From Amycolatopsis oliviviridis (GTDB taxonomy: Bacteria; Actinomycetota; Actinomycetes; Mycobacteriales; Pseudonocardiaceae): a DNA stretch of 64,000 bases. A program made the translations under genes and the position numbers. The notes beneath the pieces were generated by a model. That model had not been told where the DNA came from. It ran no database searches and saw only the letters and a list, made by a program, of their open reading frames with translations. Below are positions 25,780-33,507 of this stretch, piece after piece (within the stretch, counting starts at the first letter, position 1; every line of letters starts with the position of its first letter). The stretch spans positions 62,001-126,000 of the forward strand of contig NZ_BNAY01000013.1 of assembly GCF_014654365.1 (NCBI RefSeq), given 5' to 3'.

Positions 25780-26604
25780 TCAGAGGACATCCCGGCGTCG
25801 CAGCAGCCAGCCGCCGAGAACGGCGAAGACCACCAGGTACCCGGCCACCACCAGCGTCGCCTGGGAGACGCCGACGAGTTCCCCGATGCCCGGCGTCGCA
25901 CCCGAGGCGCCGAGCGACGCGGCCAGCGAACCGGCGTTGGCCCCCGGCAGCGCCCGCTGCAGCGTGTCGACCCAGTCCAGCAGCGGGGCCGCGACCCCGA
26001 ACAGCAGGTTCTGGACCACCAGCAGCCACACCAGGCCGAGCCCGATCGGCAGGGCCACCCCGCGCATCGCGATGGCGAGCACCGCGCCGAACGCCGCCCA
26101 GGTCATCGCGATCAGCCAGCCCGCGCCGATGCCCGTCAGCAGCGAGCCGAACCCGGGCCAGTTCATCGGTTCGCCCTCGGAGGAGGCGATGATCGCGCTC
26201 GTGACCGCGCCGGTCGCGAAGCTCGTCAGCACGACCGTCAGGGTCGCGACGGCCAGCGCGAACAACTTTCCACTGTAGACGGTCAGACGTGAAGGACCCT
26301 GTGTCAGCACGGTCTTCCACGTGCTCCAGCCGTATTCGGTGCCGACGGCCAGCACCCCGATCACGAGCATGATCGCCCCGAGGAACACCGGCAGCCCGCC
26401 GATCGAGTTGCCGACCAGGTTCGACGGGAGGGTCGAGGCCAGTCCGCGATCCGTGCCGGGCGCCCCGCTCGACGACCCCGCCGCGCCCGCGAGCGGCAGC
26501 AGATAGGTGAAGGTCAGGCCGAGCACGACCGCGATCCCCAGCATGAACCAGTTCGCCGGACGCCGGACGAGTTTCGCCAGCTCGGCGGTGCAGCTACCCC
26601 ACAT
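25780..26604 (-). CDS. ABC-2-type transporter permease
   Basis: 274 residues with about six hydrophobic helices in the ABC-2 arrangement (helix at 19-41, long outer loop, helices near 62-82, 105-130, 150-175, 183-203 and 248-267). It is preceded by its ATPase gene with an 11-base overlap. Exporters of this two-gene type often give self-protection or move peptides, but no substrate can be deduced. Confidence 0.87.
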   Translation of the reverse strand: MWGSCTAELAKLVRRPANWFMLGIAVVLGLTFTYLLPLAGAAGSSSGAPGTDRGLASTLPSNLVGNSIGGLPVFLGAIMLVIGVLAVGTEYGWSTWKTVLTQGPSRLTVYSGKLFALAVATLTVVLTSFATGAVTSAIIASSEGEPMNWPGFGSLLTGIGAGWLIAMTWAAFGAVLAIAMRGVALPIGLGLVWLLVVQNLLFGVAAPLLDWVDTLQRALPGANAGSLAASLGASGATPGIGELVGVSQATLVVAGYLVVFAVLGGWLLRRRDVL

Positions 26605-27490
26605 GGCTTGCCACCTCTCCGGTGAGTTCGAAGAAGACCTGTTCCAGATCGCGTTCGCGGACGTGCAGTTCGCGCACCGCGATCCCTTCCGTGACCAGTT
26701 CGCGGTTCAGCCACGACGCGCGCTCCGGGCCGACGGTCAGATCGAGTCCGGTTCCGCTCGCCCGCACGTTCTCCGCGCCGATCCAGTGCCGCACCAGATC
26801 GGCGGCGCGCGGGTTCTCGTCGGTCTCGATGTGCAGCACCGTGCCGCCGCGGAGTTCGGCCACCGTGTTCTCCGCGACCAGCCTGCCGCGGGAGACGACG
26901 CCGACCCGGTCGCAGATCTGCTGGACTTCGCCGAGCAGATGGCTCGACAACAGCACGGTGCAGCCTTCCGCGCCGAGCCGCCGGATCAGCACGCGCATGT
27001 CGGCCATCCCCGCCGGATCGAGCCCGTTGGTCGGCTCGTCGAGGATCAGCAGCCGAGGATCCTTCAGCAGGGCAGCCGCGACCCCCAGCCGCTGCTTCAT
27101 GCCGAGGGAATAGGTCGAGTACCGATCCTTGCCGCGATCGGCGAGATCGACCATCGCGAGCACTTCGCCGACGCGGAGCGGATCCGTTCCGCTGTAGGAG
27201 GCCAGCACCTTGAGGTTGTCCGCACCGGAGAGGTACGGGTAGAAGCCGGGCGATTCGATCAGCGCGCCGACCCCGTCAAGGTCGCCGGGCGGCCTGCCGA
27301 ACAGCCGCACGCTGCCGGAAGTCGGCCGGACGAGGCCCAGCAGCATCCGCAGCGTCGTCGTCTTCCCCGCGCCGTTCGGGCCGAGGAAGCCGTAGATCTC
27401 GCCGGGCAGCACGGTCAGCTTCATCCGGTCGACGGCGAGCTGTTCTCCGTACCGTTTCGTGAGTTCGTCTGTGTCCACGGGAAGGTTCAT
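26594..27490 (-). CDS. ABC transporter ATP-binding protein
   Basis: 298 residues. Walker A GPNGAGKTT, ABC signature YSLGMKQR, Walker B LLILDEPTNGLDP and the H-loop in LLSSHLL are all intact. The C-terminal about 80 residues form the accessory domain seen in DrrA/BcrA-type drug exporters. Start ATG 27490 gives the normal short N-terminus before LTKRYG; upstream in-frame codons exist without better ribosome sites. Partner of the ABC-2 permease encoded downstream. Confidence 0.9.
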   Translation of the reverse strand: MNLPVDTDELTKRYGEQLAVDRMKLTVLPGEIYGFLGPNGAGKTTTLRMLLGLVRPTSGSVRLFGRPPGDLDGVGALIESPGFYPYLSGADNLKVLASYSGTDPLRVGEVLAMVDLADRGKDRYSTYSLGMKQRLGVAAALLKDPRLLILDEPTNGLDPAGMADMRVLIRRLGAEGCTVLLSSHLLGEVQQICDRVGVVSRGRLVAENTVAELRGGTVLHIETDENPRAADLVRHWIGAENVRASGTGLDLTVGPERASWLNRELVTEGIAVRELHVRERDLEQVFFELTGEVASHVG

Positions 27491-27644
27491 GGTGACGAAT
27501 GGTGACTCGCGGGAGGCCTTCGCCACATCCGTTCCCAGGCGGCACCTCGCGTACGTCATCGGACGTAGTGGATGGCCGGAATCCTGCGACATCTGTCGAA
27601 AACCCCGGTACCGGTGCCGGGATGACGATCATAGGCTCGATGGC

Positions 27645-28103
27645 GTGTCGAAAGTCCTCTTGATCATCCATGTGCTCGCCGCGGTCATCGCGATCGGTCC
27701 GGTCACCGTCGCGGCCAGCATGTTCCCCGCCGCCGCCAGGAAGGTGTTCGCCGAACCGGGTTCCGGTCTGTCCGTGCTTCGCATGCTGAACCGGATCTGC
27801 CGCGTGTACGCGATTCTCGGTCTGGCGGTGCCGTTCTTCGGACTGGCGACGGCGGGGAGTATGCGGGTTTTCGGCGACCTGTGGGTGATCGTCTCGATCG
27901 TGCTCACCGCCGCGGCCGCCGGCGTGCTGGCGCTGCTGGTCCTCCCCGGACAGAACGCCGTCCTCGCGGCCCTGGACGCCGAGCCGCCGTCCGAACCGAT
28001 CACGGCGGGCCGCGTGGCGATGTACACCGGGATGTTCAACCTGCTTTGGGCCGTGGTCACGGTCCTGATGATCGTGCGGCCCGGATCGACCACCGGCGCC
28101 TGA
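27645..28103 (+). CDS. Integral membrane protein, DUF2269-like
   Basis: 152 residues with four hydrophobic segments (about 3-25, 48-70, 78-103, 125-145). The helix-start residues (LLIIHVLAAVIAIGPVTVAA, first segment) and the spacing resemble DUF2269-like small membrane proteins, function unknown. GTG start without a strong ribosome site. Convergent with the gene at 28110. Confidence 0.7.
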   Translation: MSKVLLIIHVLAAVIAIGPVTVAASMFPAAARKVFAEPGSGLSVLRMLNRICRVYAILGLAVPFFGLATAGSMRVFGDLWVIVSIVLTAAAAGVLALLVLPGQNAVLAALDAEPPSEPITAGRVAMYTGMFNLLWAVVTVLMIVRPGSTTGA

Positions 28104-28109
28104 GCGCGG

Positions 28110-28511
28110 CTACGCCCTCAACAGCTGGTTGAAGAACGAGCGGTAGCGGCGCAGCGCGATCCGGAGGTCTTCGGTGGCCGGTTCCCCTTCACTCCAGGCG
28201 GATTCCAGTTCCTTCTTGTGCGCCGCGAAAGTGGACGCCAGGTTCTGGATCACGGCGGCGACGAGTTCGTCGGCCTCCTTGACCGCTCGCCGCGGATCGT
28301 CCACAAAGGCCGTCTGGATACCCTGCCAGCTGTCGCGGAACCGTTCGACGTCGCTGTCGCCGAACAAGGTGTGCTCACCGTCCTCGGAGAACTCTCCGGC
28401 GCGGGGTTCATTCGAGCGGGGTTCGTTCGAGCGGGCTTCGTTCGACGTGGGCTCATCCGCGGTGGGTTCGGCGATCACCAGATCCTCGGTCTCCAGCGGC
28501 CTGCTTTCCAT
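28110..28511 (-). CDS. Acidic helical protein, related to its upstream neighbour
   Basis: 133 residues, no signal or membrane segment. Residues 1-45 are acidic and contain a tandem SNEAR-SNEPR-SNEPR repeat. The rest has the same order as the C-terminal half of the neighbouring protein: FVDDPRRAVKEADELV, a helix, then TEDLRIALRRYRSFFNQLL. ATG 28511 is chosen because GAAGGAGTG lies just upstream. It overlaps the neighbour by 59 bases. Function unknown; the shared domain is common in actinomycetes. Confidence 0.7.
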   Translation of the reverse strand: MESRPLETEDLVIAEPTADEPTSNEARSNEPRSNEPRAGEFSEDGEHTLFGDSDVERFRDSWQGIQTAFVDDPRRAVKEADELVAAVIQNLASTFAAHKKELESAWSEGEPATEDLRIALRRYRSFFNQLLRA

Positions 28512-29061
28512 GATTTTCCACTCCTTCGTCACCGTCGGTCAACAGATCTTCGAATACCGCGCGGTAGTGCTTCATCGCTTCCCGCATGTCCTCTGTGGAC
28601 AGCTCGGATTCCCCGTGGAGCTCCAAGGTTTCGTGTCCGGCACGGTAGTGGCGCAGGGCGTTCGCGTGCCGGACGGACAGGTCCGCGAGCTGCTGGTCGT
28701 ACCCTTCGGTCGGGTAGCCGCGCTCGGCCATCAGGGAGACCAGCACGCGATCAGCCTCGACGACGGCGCCGGACGGGCGGTCGACGAACTGTTCCTGGAT
28801 GAGTGCCCATTCCTGGGCGTACCGGTCCTTTGTGGACGATGATAGTGGCCGGATGTCGAGATCCGAATGGCGTTTCATCCGCGACGAAAGCTCGCGTTCG
28901 GCTTCTCTCGGGTTTTCGTGTTCCTTGACGGCACGGTCGTATTCGGGCCCGAACGTCTCTCGTAACCGCCGCCTGCGCTGTCCCGCGATGACAAACCACA
29001 CGGCCGCGCCCGCTACCAGGACCGCGGCGATGACAATGATGATGACCAACCAGGTGGACAT
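28453..29061 (-). CDS. Membrane-anchored protein with the same helical domain
   Basis: 202 residues: one transmembrane helix (about 4-27) followed by a basic stretch and a charged cytoplasmic domain with FVDRPSGAVVEADRVLVSLM and TEDMREAMKHYRAVFEDLL. These match the FVDDPRRAVKEADELV and TEDLRIALRRYRSFF segments of the downstream protein, so the two are diverged paralogs, one anchored and one soluble. Strong ribosome site GGAGGAG before the ATG. Function unknown. Confidence 0.75.
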   Translation of the reverse strand: MSTWLVIIIVIAAVLVAGAAVWFVIAGQRRRRLRETFGPEYDRAVKEHENPREAERELSSRMKRHSDLDIRPLSSSTKDRYAQEWALIQEQFVDRPSGAVVEADRVLVSLMAERGYPTEGYDQQLADLSVRHANALRHYRAGHETLELHGESELSTEDMREAMKHYRAVFEDLLTDGDEGVENHGKQAAGDRGSGDRRTHRG

Positions 29062-29441
29062 CGTTATCTCCTCCGGATTTTTACCGGTCAACCCCCGACG
29101 GGCCGTGAGTTCCCCGGCCATTGCGGGCGGAAACCCTTGTGTCGCAAGAAGTTTTGGATCTTAGGCCGGATGGCGCAGTGAAATGATCTCTTCCTGGCAC
29201 TGTTCCGATGGGCGGTGCAAGCCCCTGTCGGCCATTTGGCTCGGATCGTGAGGCTCGCTAACTAGGCGTCCCTCTTTTGGGTGCCGCCGATGACTGAGTG
29301 TAGGTAAAAACTCCCGATCACTGCTCCGTTGTGGCACTATTGCCCCGTTCGCAGGAAGAGGGCCTGCGAATAGAGGGGGGCCCGGCGTTCAAGGGCTGCC
29401 TGGTACGACAGAGAAAGATCAGCAGGGGAGGAGATCGTCAA
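29062..29441. other. Intergenic region upstream of the peptide/CHAT pair
   Basis: 380 bases, no convincing gene. A possible promoter for the peptide gene is TTGGGT, 18-base spacer, TAGGTA near 29277-29306. The frame of the peptide stays open upstream to 29331, but the ribosome site (GGGGAGGAG, 29425-29433) selects ATG 29442. Local AT content is higher than in neighbouring genes. Confidence 0.4.
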
Positions 29442-29615
29442 ATGTCGACGCCTACGGACGTCAAGGACCCCATCGGCGAGGAGGAGCCGGTCGACCCGGC
29501 TCAGCCCACGCCCGACCAGGGAGAACACCAGCACACCCCGGACTGCGAGCACCAGAACACGCGGGTCTGGGACTGCCCTGGCGGATGCGCTCAGACACCG
29601 CCGCCCACTGCCTGA
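29442..29615 (+). CDS. 57-residue acidic Cys/His-containing peptide
   Basis: Small protein with a strong ribosome site (GGGGAGGAG). The first half is acidic and Pro-rich (VKDPIGEEEPVDPA). The second half carries three Cys (35, 45, 49) and three His (29, 31, 37) in HTPDCEHQ and WDCPGGCA, then a Pro-rich tail. No signal peptide or membrane segment. It ends 92 bases before the CHAT-protease gene, with only a hairpin between. It could be a metal-binding partner, a substrate of the protease or a modified-peptide precursor; none of these can be shown from sequence. Confidence 0.65.
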   Translation: MSTPTDVKDPIGEEEPVDPAQPTPDQGEHQHTPDCEHQNTRVWDCPGGCAQTPPPTA

Positions 29616-29640
29616 GCAATGCTCCTGGCTGAAGAGGTTT

Positions 29641-29674
29641 CGCCCGTCACCTGGTTTCGAACCGGTGGCGGGCG
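29641..29674 (+). terminator. Hairpin between peptide and CHAT gene (attenuator or partial terminator)
   Basis: CGCCCGTCACC and GGTGGCGGGCG flank a short inner stem GGTT-TCG-AACC, giving a 15-base-pair GC-rich hairpin with one bulge and a 3-base loop. No T-run follows. It could reduce readthrough from the peptide gene into the CHAT gene so that peptide is made in excess. Confidence 0.6.
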
Positions 29675-29707
29675 ACTCTCGGCTACGGAGTGTGCTGTCA
29701 TAGATCA

Positions 29708-32320
29708 GTGGCGGTAACACAGCTCGATCAAGTCGAGGTCATTCGCAAGGCGCGCGAACTCCAGCGCGCCGGTATCGATGCCGCGTGTTCGGCCCGTCAA
29801 CGCGAAGGCATTCTGCTGCTGCGCCGGGGTATGGCCCTGCTCGACTCGGTCCACCCGGTCGCCGAGCGAATGAGGCACGACTGGCTGGCCACCCGGATCC
29901 GGCTGGCTTCCAGTATCGCGACCGTGGGGTCGGAGACCAGCGGGGGCGTGGCTTCCGGCCTCGCCGGCCTGGACGACGTCCGCCTGTTGCTCAAAGCGGT
30001 GGACGAACCCCGGCTCTACGCCGAATTGCGTGGTCAGCTCGACCACAATTACGGACTCCTGCTCATGGCGGTGGGGCGGAACGAGGAAAGCACGGCGTAT
30101 TTCGATTCCTCCCTGGCGCACAAAGAGGCCGCGCTGGCCATGGAAAAGGATCCGGCGCCGTTCCTCGACCCGTACCTGGGCACGATGATCACCCGGGGGC
30201 TCGCCTACACCAGGCTCGGTGACGTCCACCGGGCCAGGCGGGATCTCGCCAGCGCCGTGACGCTCGCGGAACAGAACAGCCTGCGGACCCAGGCCGCGGA
30301 CGCCCGTCGCCCGTTGGGCGCGCTGGAACTCCGCGTCGGGAACGTTCCGGCCGCACTGAGGCTCTACGAGGAGAGCGAGCGGATCTACCGTTCGCTCGAT
30401 CAGGAGATCCCGCCGATGCTGAGGTGGGAGCGGGCCGAAGCGCTGTTGACCGCGGGGCTGGCCGAAGAGGCAGGCGTCCACCTCGACGAGATTCTGCCGA
30501 TGATGCTGGAACAGCGGAGCATCACCAGGGATCTGGGCGGGGTGGAGCTGTTCCGCGCGTCCGCGGCGCTGATGACCGACGACCTGGAGCTCGCGCGGAC
30601 CTACGCCGCTTCGGCCCGGCGTCGCACGCTGCGCTGGGGCTGCCAGACCTGTGTCGCCAACGCGACCATCGTCGGTCTCCGCGCCGACGTGCGCGAGGCG
30701 TTGCGCACCAACGAAATCCCGCTCACCCTGACCGCCCGTGCGCTGCGCGCGGCGAACGCGATGCCGATGCCGCGGCTCGCCGATCAGGCCGCGCTGGCGC
30801 GCATGCTGGCCGTCCGGGTCGAACTGCGGAAGGGAAAGAGCAAACGCGCCGCCGAACTGCTGGACCGGATTCCGCGGCCGGGACGGCTGACCTCCGTCGA
30901 TTACCGCATGCTGCGACGGCTCTGCCGCGCGGAACTCGCGGTGGCGCAAGGGGACAAGACCAAGGCGCTGGCCGAGATCCGCGCCGGGCTCACCGAACTC
31001 GACCGCGTCCGCGACCGGATGGGTGGCCTCGAACTGGTGTCCGGGACGGCGTTGCACGGCCGGGAGCTGGCGGATCTGGCGCTCAAGATCGTGCTGGAAC
31101 GTGCGGACGCGGCGCGCTTGTTCGGCTGGACGGAACGGACTCGCGCGCAGAGTTACCGGTACGAACCGGTCGCGGCGACCGATCCGGAGCTCGCCGAGCG
31201 GGTCGGTGAGGTCCGGGGGCTCGATCAGGCGATCCACCAGGCGCAGCACGACGGGCATCCGACGGCGGCCTTGCGCGCCAAGCACGCCGAGCGGTTGCGC
31301 GAGGCGCATCGGCTCGGGTGGCACACCGGACGCTGGGGCAAGCCGCGGCCGATCGCGCGGCTCGCCGAGGTCGCCGAGGAACTGGGCGAACGCGCGCTGG
31401 TGAGCTTCGCGTCCTCCGGGGACGACCTGGTGGCCGTGGTCGTGGCAGGCGGGAAGTGCGAACTGGTGCGGCTCGGTTCGGCGGCGCGGGCGGCGGAGTC
31501 CGCGCGGATGCTGAACGTCGATCTCGACGCCCTCGCGCCGGACCGGCTGCCGCCGTTGCTGGTCCAGTCCGTGCTCGGTTCGGCGAGGAAACAGGCCGAA
31601 CGGCTCGATACCCAGCTGATCCGGCCGTTGGAAGGGCTGCTCGGGGATCGCGGCCTGGTCGTCGTCCCGACCGGTCCGTTGTACGCCGTCCCTTGGGGAG
31701 TGCTGCCGGCGCTGCGGTCACGGCCGATCGTCGTCACCCCGTCGGCGACGGCGTGGCTGGGCGCGGAGCGCTCGACGGCGCAGGGCACGGGGAAGGTCGT
31801 CCTCGTCCGCGGTCCGGGTCTCGTGGGAACCAGGGGTGAGCTCGACAAGCTCACCATGCATTACCGGGCCGCGGAGACGCTGACCGGACCCGAGGCGACG
31901 GTGACCTCGGTGCTGCGGGCGCTCGACGGCGCGAAGCTCGCGCACATCGCCGCGCACGGCGCGCACGAACCCGAGAACGCCTTGTTCTCCCGGCTGGAGA
32001 TGGCCGACGGCGCGCTCTTCGCGCACGAGATGGCGGGCCTCGCGCAGCCGCCGTCGCAGGTCGTCTTCGCGGCGTGCGAACTGGCGCTGAACCGGATCAG
32101 GCCCGGCGACGAAGTCCTCGGTTTCGCGAGCGCGTTGCTCGCGAGCGGTTCGCGGACGGTGATCGCGCCGTTGAGCCGAGTCGGTGACGAGGCCGCAGCG
32201 GCCGCGATGGACGATTACCACCGCGGACTCGTCGAAGGCGCCGGACCGGCGACGGCCTTGGCGGACACCATCGCGGTTGATCCGTTCCGGCGACCGTTCG
32301 TCTGTTTGGGTGCGGGCTGA
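29708..32320 (+). CDS. TPR-CHAT caspase-like protease
   Basis: 870 residues. About residues 10-500 form an array of TPR-like helical hairpins. The C-terminal about 310 residues are a CHAT domain: a strand-rich start (ALVSFASSGDDLVAVVVAG), PTGPLYAVPWGVLPAL, and the caspase-type dyad in HIAAHGAHE (H750) and FAACELAL (C790), followed by DEVLGFASALLASGSRTVIAPL. Both catalytic residues are present, so it should be an active Cys protease controlled by the TPR part. No signal or transmembrane helix. GTG 29708 is preferred; GTG 29690 is in frame. The peptide gene lies just upstream. The target is unknown. Confidence 0.85.
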   Translation: MAVTQLDQVEVIRKARELQRAGIDAACSARQREGILLLRRGMALLDSVHPVAERMRHDWLATRIRLASSIATVGSETSGGVASGLAGLDDVRLLLKAVDEPRLYAELRGQLDHNYGLLLMAVGRNEESTAYFDSSLAHKEAALAMEKDPAPFLDPYLGTMITRGLAYTRLGDVHRARRDLASAVTLAEQNSLRTQAADARRPLGALELRVGNVPAALRLYEESERIYRSLDQEIPPMLRWERAEALLTAGLAEEAGVHLDEILPMMLEQRSITRDLGGVELFRASAALMTDDLELARTYAASARRRTLRWGCQTCVANATIVGLRADVREALRTNEIPLTLTARALRAANAMPMPRLADQAALARMLAVRVELRKGKSKRAAELLDRIPRPGRLTSVDYRMLRRLCRAELAVAQGDKTKALAEIRAGLTELDRVRDRMGGLELVSGTALHGRELADLALKIVLERADAARLFGWTERTRAQSYRYEPVAATDPELAERVGEVRGLDQAIHQAQHDGHPTAALRAKHAERLREAHRLGWHTGRWGKPRPIARLAEVAEELGERALVSFASSGDDLVAVVVAGGKCELVRLGSAARAAESARMLNVDLDALAPDRLPPLLVQSVLGSARKQAERLDTQLIRPLEGLLGDRGLVVVPTGPLYAVPWGVLPALRSRPIVVTPSATAWLGAERSTAQGTGKVVLVRGPGLVGTRGELDKLTMHYRAAETLTGPEATVTSVLRALDGAKLAHIAAHGAHEPENALFSRLEMADGALFAHEMAGLAQPPSQVVFAACELALNRIRPGDEVLGFASALLASGSRTVIAPLSRVGDEAAAAAMDDYHRGLVEGAGPATALADTIAVDPFRRPFVCLGAG

Positions 32321-32380
32321 ACGCACGGCTTGACAACCCCTGTTCGATCTTCACGACTCCAAGTGCCCGGTTGGTTACTC

Positions 32381-32417
32381 TTGACCGAGTCGTCTGAACC
32401 AATTATGGTCTAGACCA
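32381..32417 (+). promoter_or_regulatory. LPMO promoter with DasR-type operator over the -10 box
   Basis: TTGACC (32381-32386), a 17-base spacer and TATGGT (32404-32409) form a good sigma-A promoter. The perfect dodecamer TGGTCTAGACCA (32406-32417) matches the DasR consensus core and covers most of the -10 box, 116 bases before the LPMO start codon. Binding there would block RNA polymerase. Confidence 0.78.
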
Positions 32418-32532
32418 CATTCGCCGGCTCGGCGCTTCGGCGGATGCGGTCCCAACCTTCATTGGTTTTCGCTCGCTGTGGCCCAGGAATCTCGAGTCAG
32501 CGGTGGGTGTTTGAGATGGGAAAGGGGTAGGC

Positions 32533-33048
32533 ATGAGCTTCAAACGACGGCTTTTGACCCTGGCGGCGGGTGCGGCAATGGTGCCGGCGGTTCTGGTCGC
32601 GATCCCGGCGGGAACAGCCAGCGCGCACGGCTACGTTTCTTCACCCGCGAGCAGGCAGGCGCAGTGCGCCCAGAACACGGTTTCCTGTGGCTCCATCAAA
32701 TGGGAGCCGCAAAGTGTCGAGGGCCCCAAGGGGCTCATGAGCTGTAACGGTGGTGTCGGCCGTTTCGCCGACCTCAACGACGACAGCAAGGGCTGGAAGG
32801 TGCATTCCCTCGGTCGTACCACCACGTTCCGGTGGACGCTGACGGCTCGCCACCGCACCAGCACCTGGGAGTACTTCGTCGACGGCGCGAAGGTCGCGTC
32901 CATCAACGACAACGGTGCGCAGCCGGGAGCCACGGTCACCCACAGCGTGAACCTGCAGCAGAGCGGGCGGCACAAGATCCTCGCCCGCTGGAACGTCTAC
33001 GACACGGCGAACGCGTTCTACGCCTGCATCGACGCCAACATCAGCTAG
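32533..33048 (+). CDS. Secreted AA10 lytic polysaccharide monooxygenase (chitin-active type)
   Basis: 171 residues. A signal peptide (1-31, ASA before the cut) exposes His32 as the N-terminal residue of HGYVSSPASR. Together with His107 (TARHRTS) it forms the copper histidine brace; Phe162 in NAFYACID fits the axial position of chitin-active AA10 enzymes. It is a single catalytic domain without a binding module. It would cleave crystalline chitin oxidatively outside the cell. The DasR-type operator over its promoter supports a chitin role. Start ATG 32533 follows GGAAAGGGGTAGGC. Confidence 0.92.
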   Translation: MSFKRRLLTLAAGAAMVPAVLVAIPAGTASAHGYVSSPASRQAQCAQNTVSCGSIKWEPQSVEGPKGLMSCNGGVGRFADLNDDSKGWKVHSLGRTTTFRWTLTARHRTSTWEYFVDGAKVASINDNGAQPGATVTHSVNLQQSGRHKILARWNVYDTANAFYACIDANIS

Positions 33049-33058
33049 GTGCCGGACT

Positions 33059-33482
33059 CGTGAGTGGTAATGCCGGTGAGAACCGTCATTACCACTCACG
33101 ACCACCCCGACCTGGTCGGTGCCGGCGCTTGCCTGCTTGCAGTACATGAAGGCCCCCTTGCTTGCGATAGGCGCAAGGAAGGGGGCCTTCATGTACTTGG
33201 GTCGGCGTGAAGGTCGAGTTTCCTCGGCTGAGCCGAGTGAAGGGGGCCTTCACGCGCATCCTCTGTGGTGTGTGGGGTTTGTGTGGCGACTGGGGTTTCT
33301 GGGGTGATGTGGCTGTCCGTGAAGGCCCCCTTGAGGGACTCAGAGTCCGTGAAGGCCTCCTTCACTACCTTCAGGGTAGGCAAGGAGTCCTTCACGGACC
33401 TGGCCCGCGATCGCGATCTGCCGTGAAGGCCGCCGCGCCTCGTGAGTGGTAATGCCGGTGAGAACCGTCATTACCACTCACG
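33059..33482. repeat. Composite repeat block bounded by identical D-family hairpins
   Basis: 459 bases without a gene. Two identical 42-base D hairpins (33059-33100, 33441-33482; arms CGTGAGTGGTAATG) bound a stretch with three A-family hairpins (33142-33196, 33205-33255, 33345-33399) and a half copy (33315-33344). The middle one has a decayed left arm. Confidence 0.85.
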
Positions 33483-33507
33483 AGTTTCTTTGTGCCAGGC
33501 TCACCCC

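Noticed and set aside
29650..29665. T-arm-like sequence GGTTTCGAACC suggesting a tRNA
   Set aside because: No acceptor stem, D-arm or anticodon arm fits around it; it is the inner stem of the hairpin between the peptide and CHAT genes.
33059..33482. Insertion sequence bounded by inverted ends
   Set aside because: The bounding elements are complete palindromes in direct repetition, and the 340 bases between contain no transposase.
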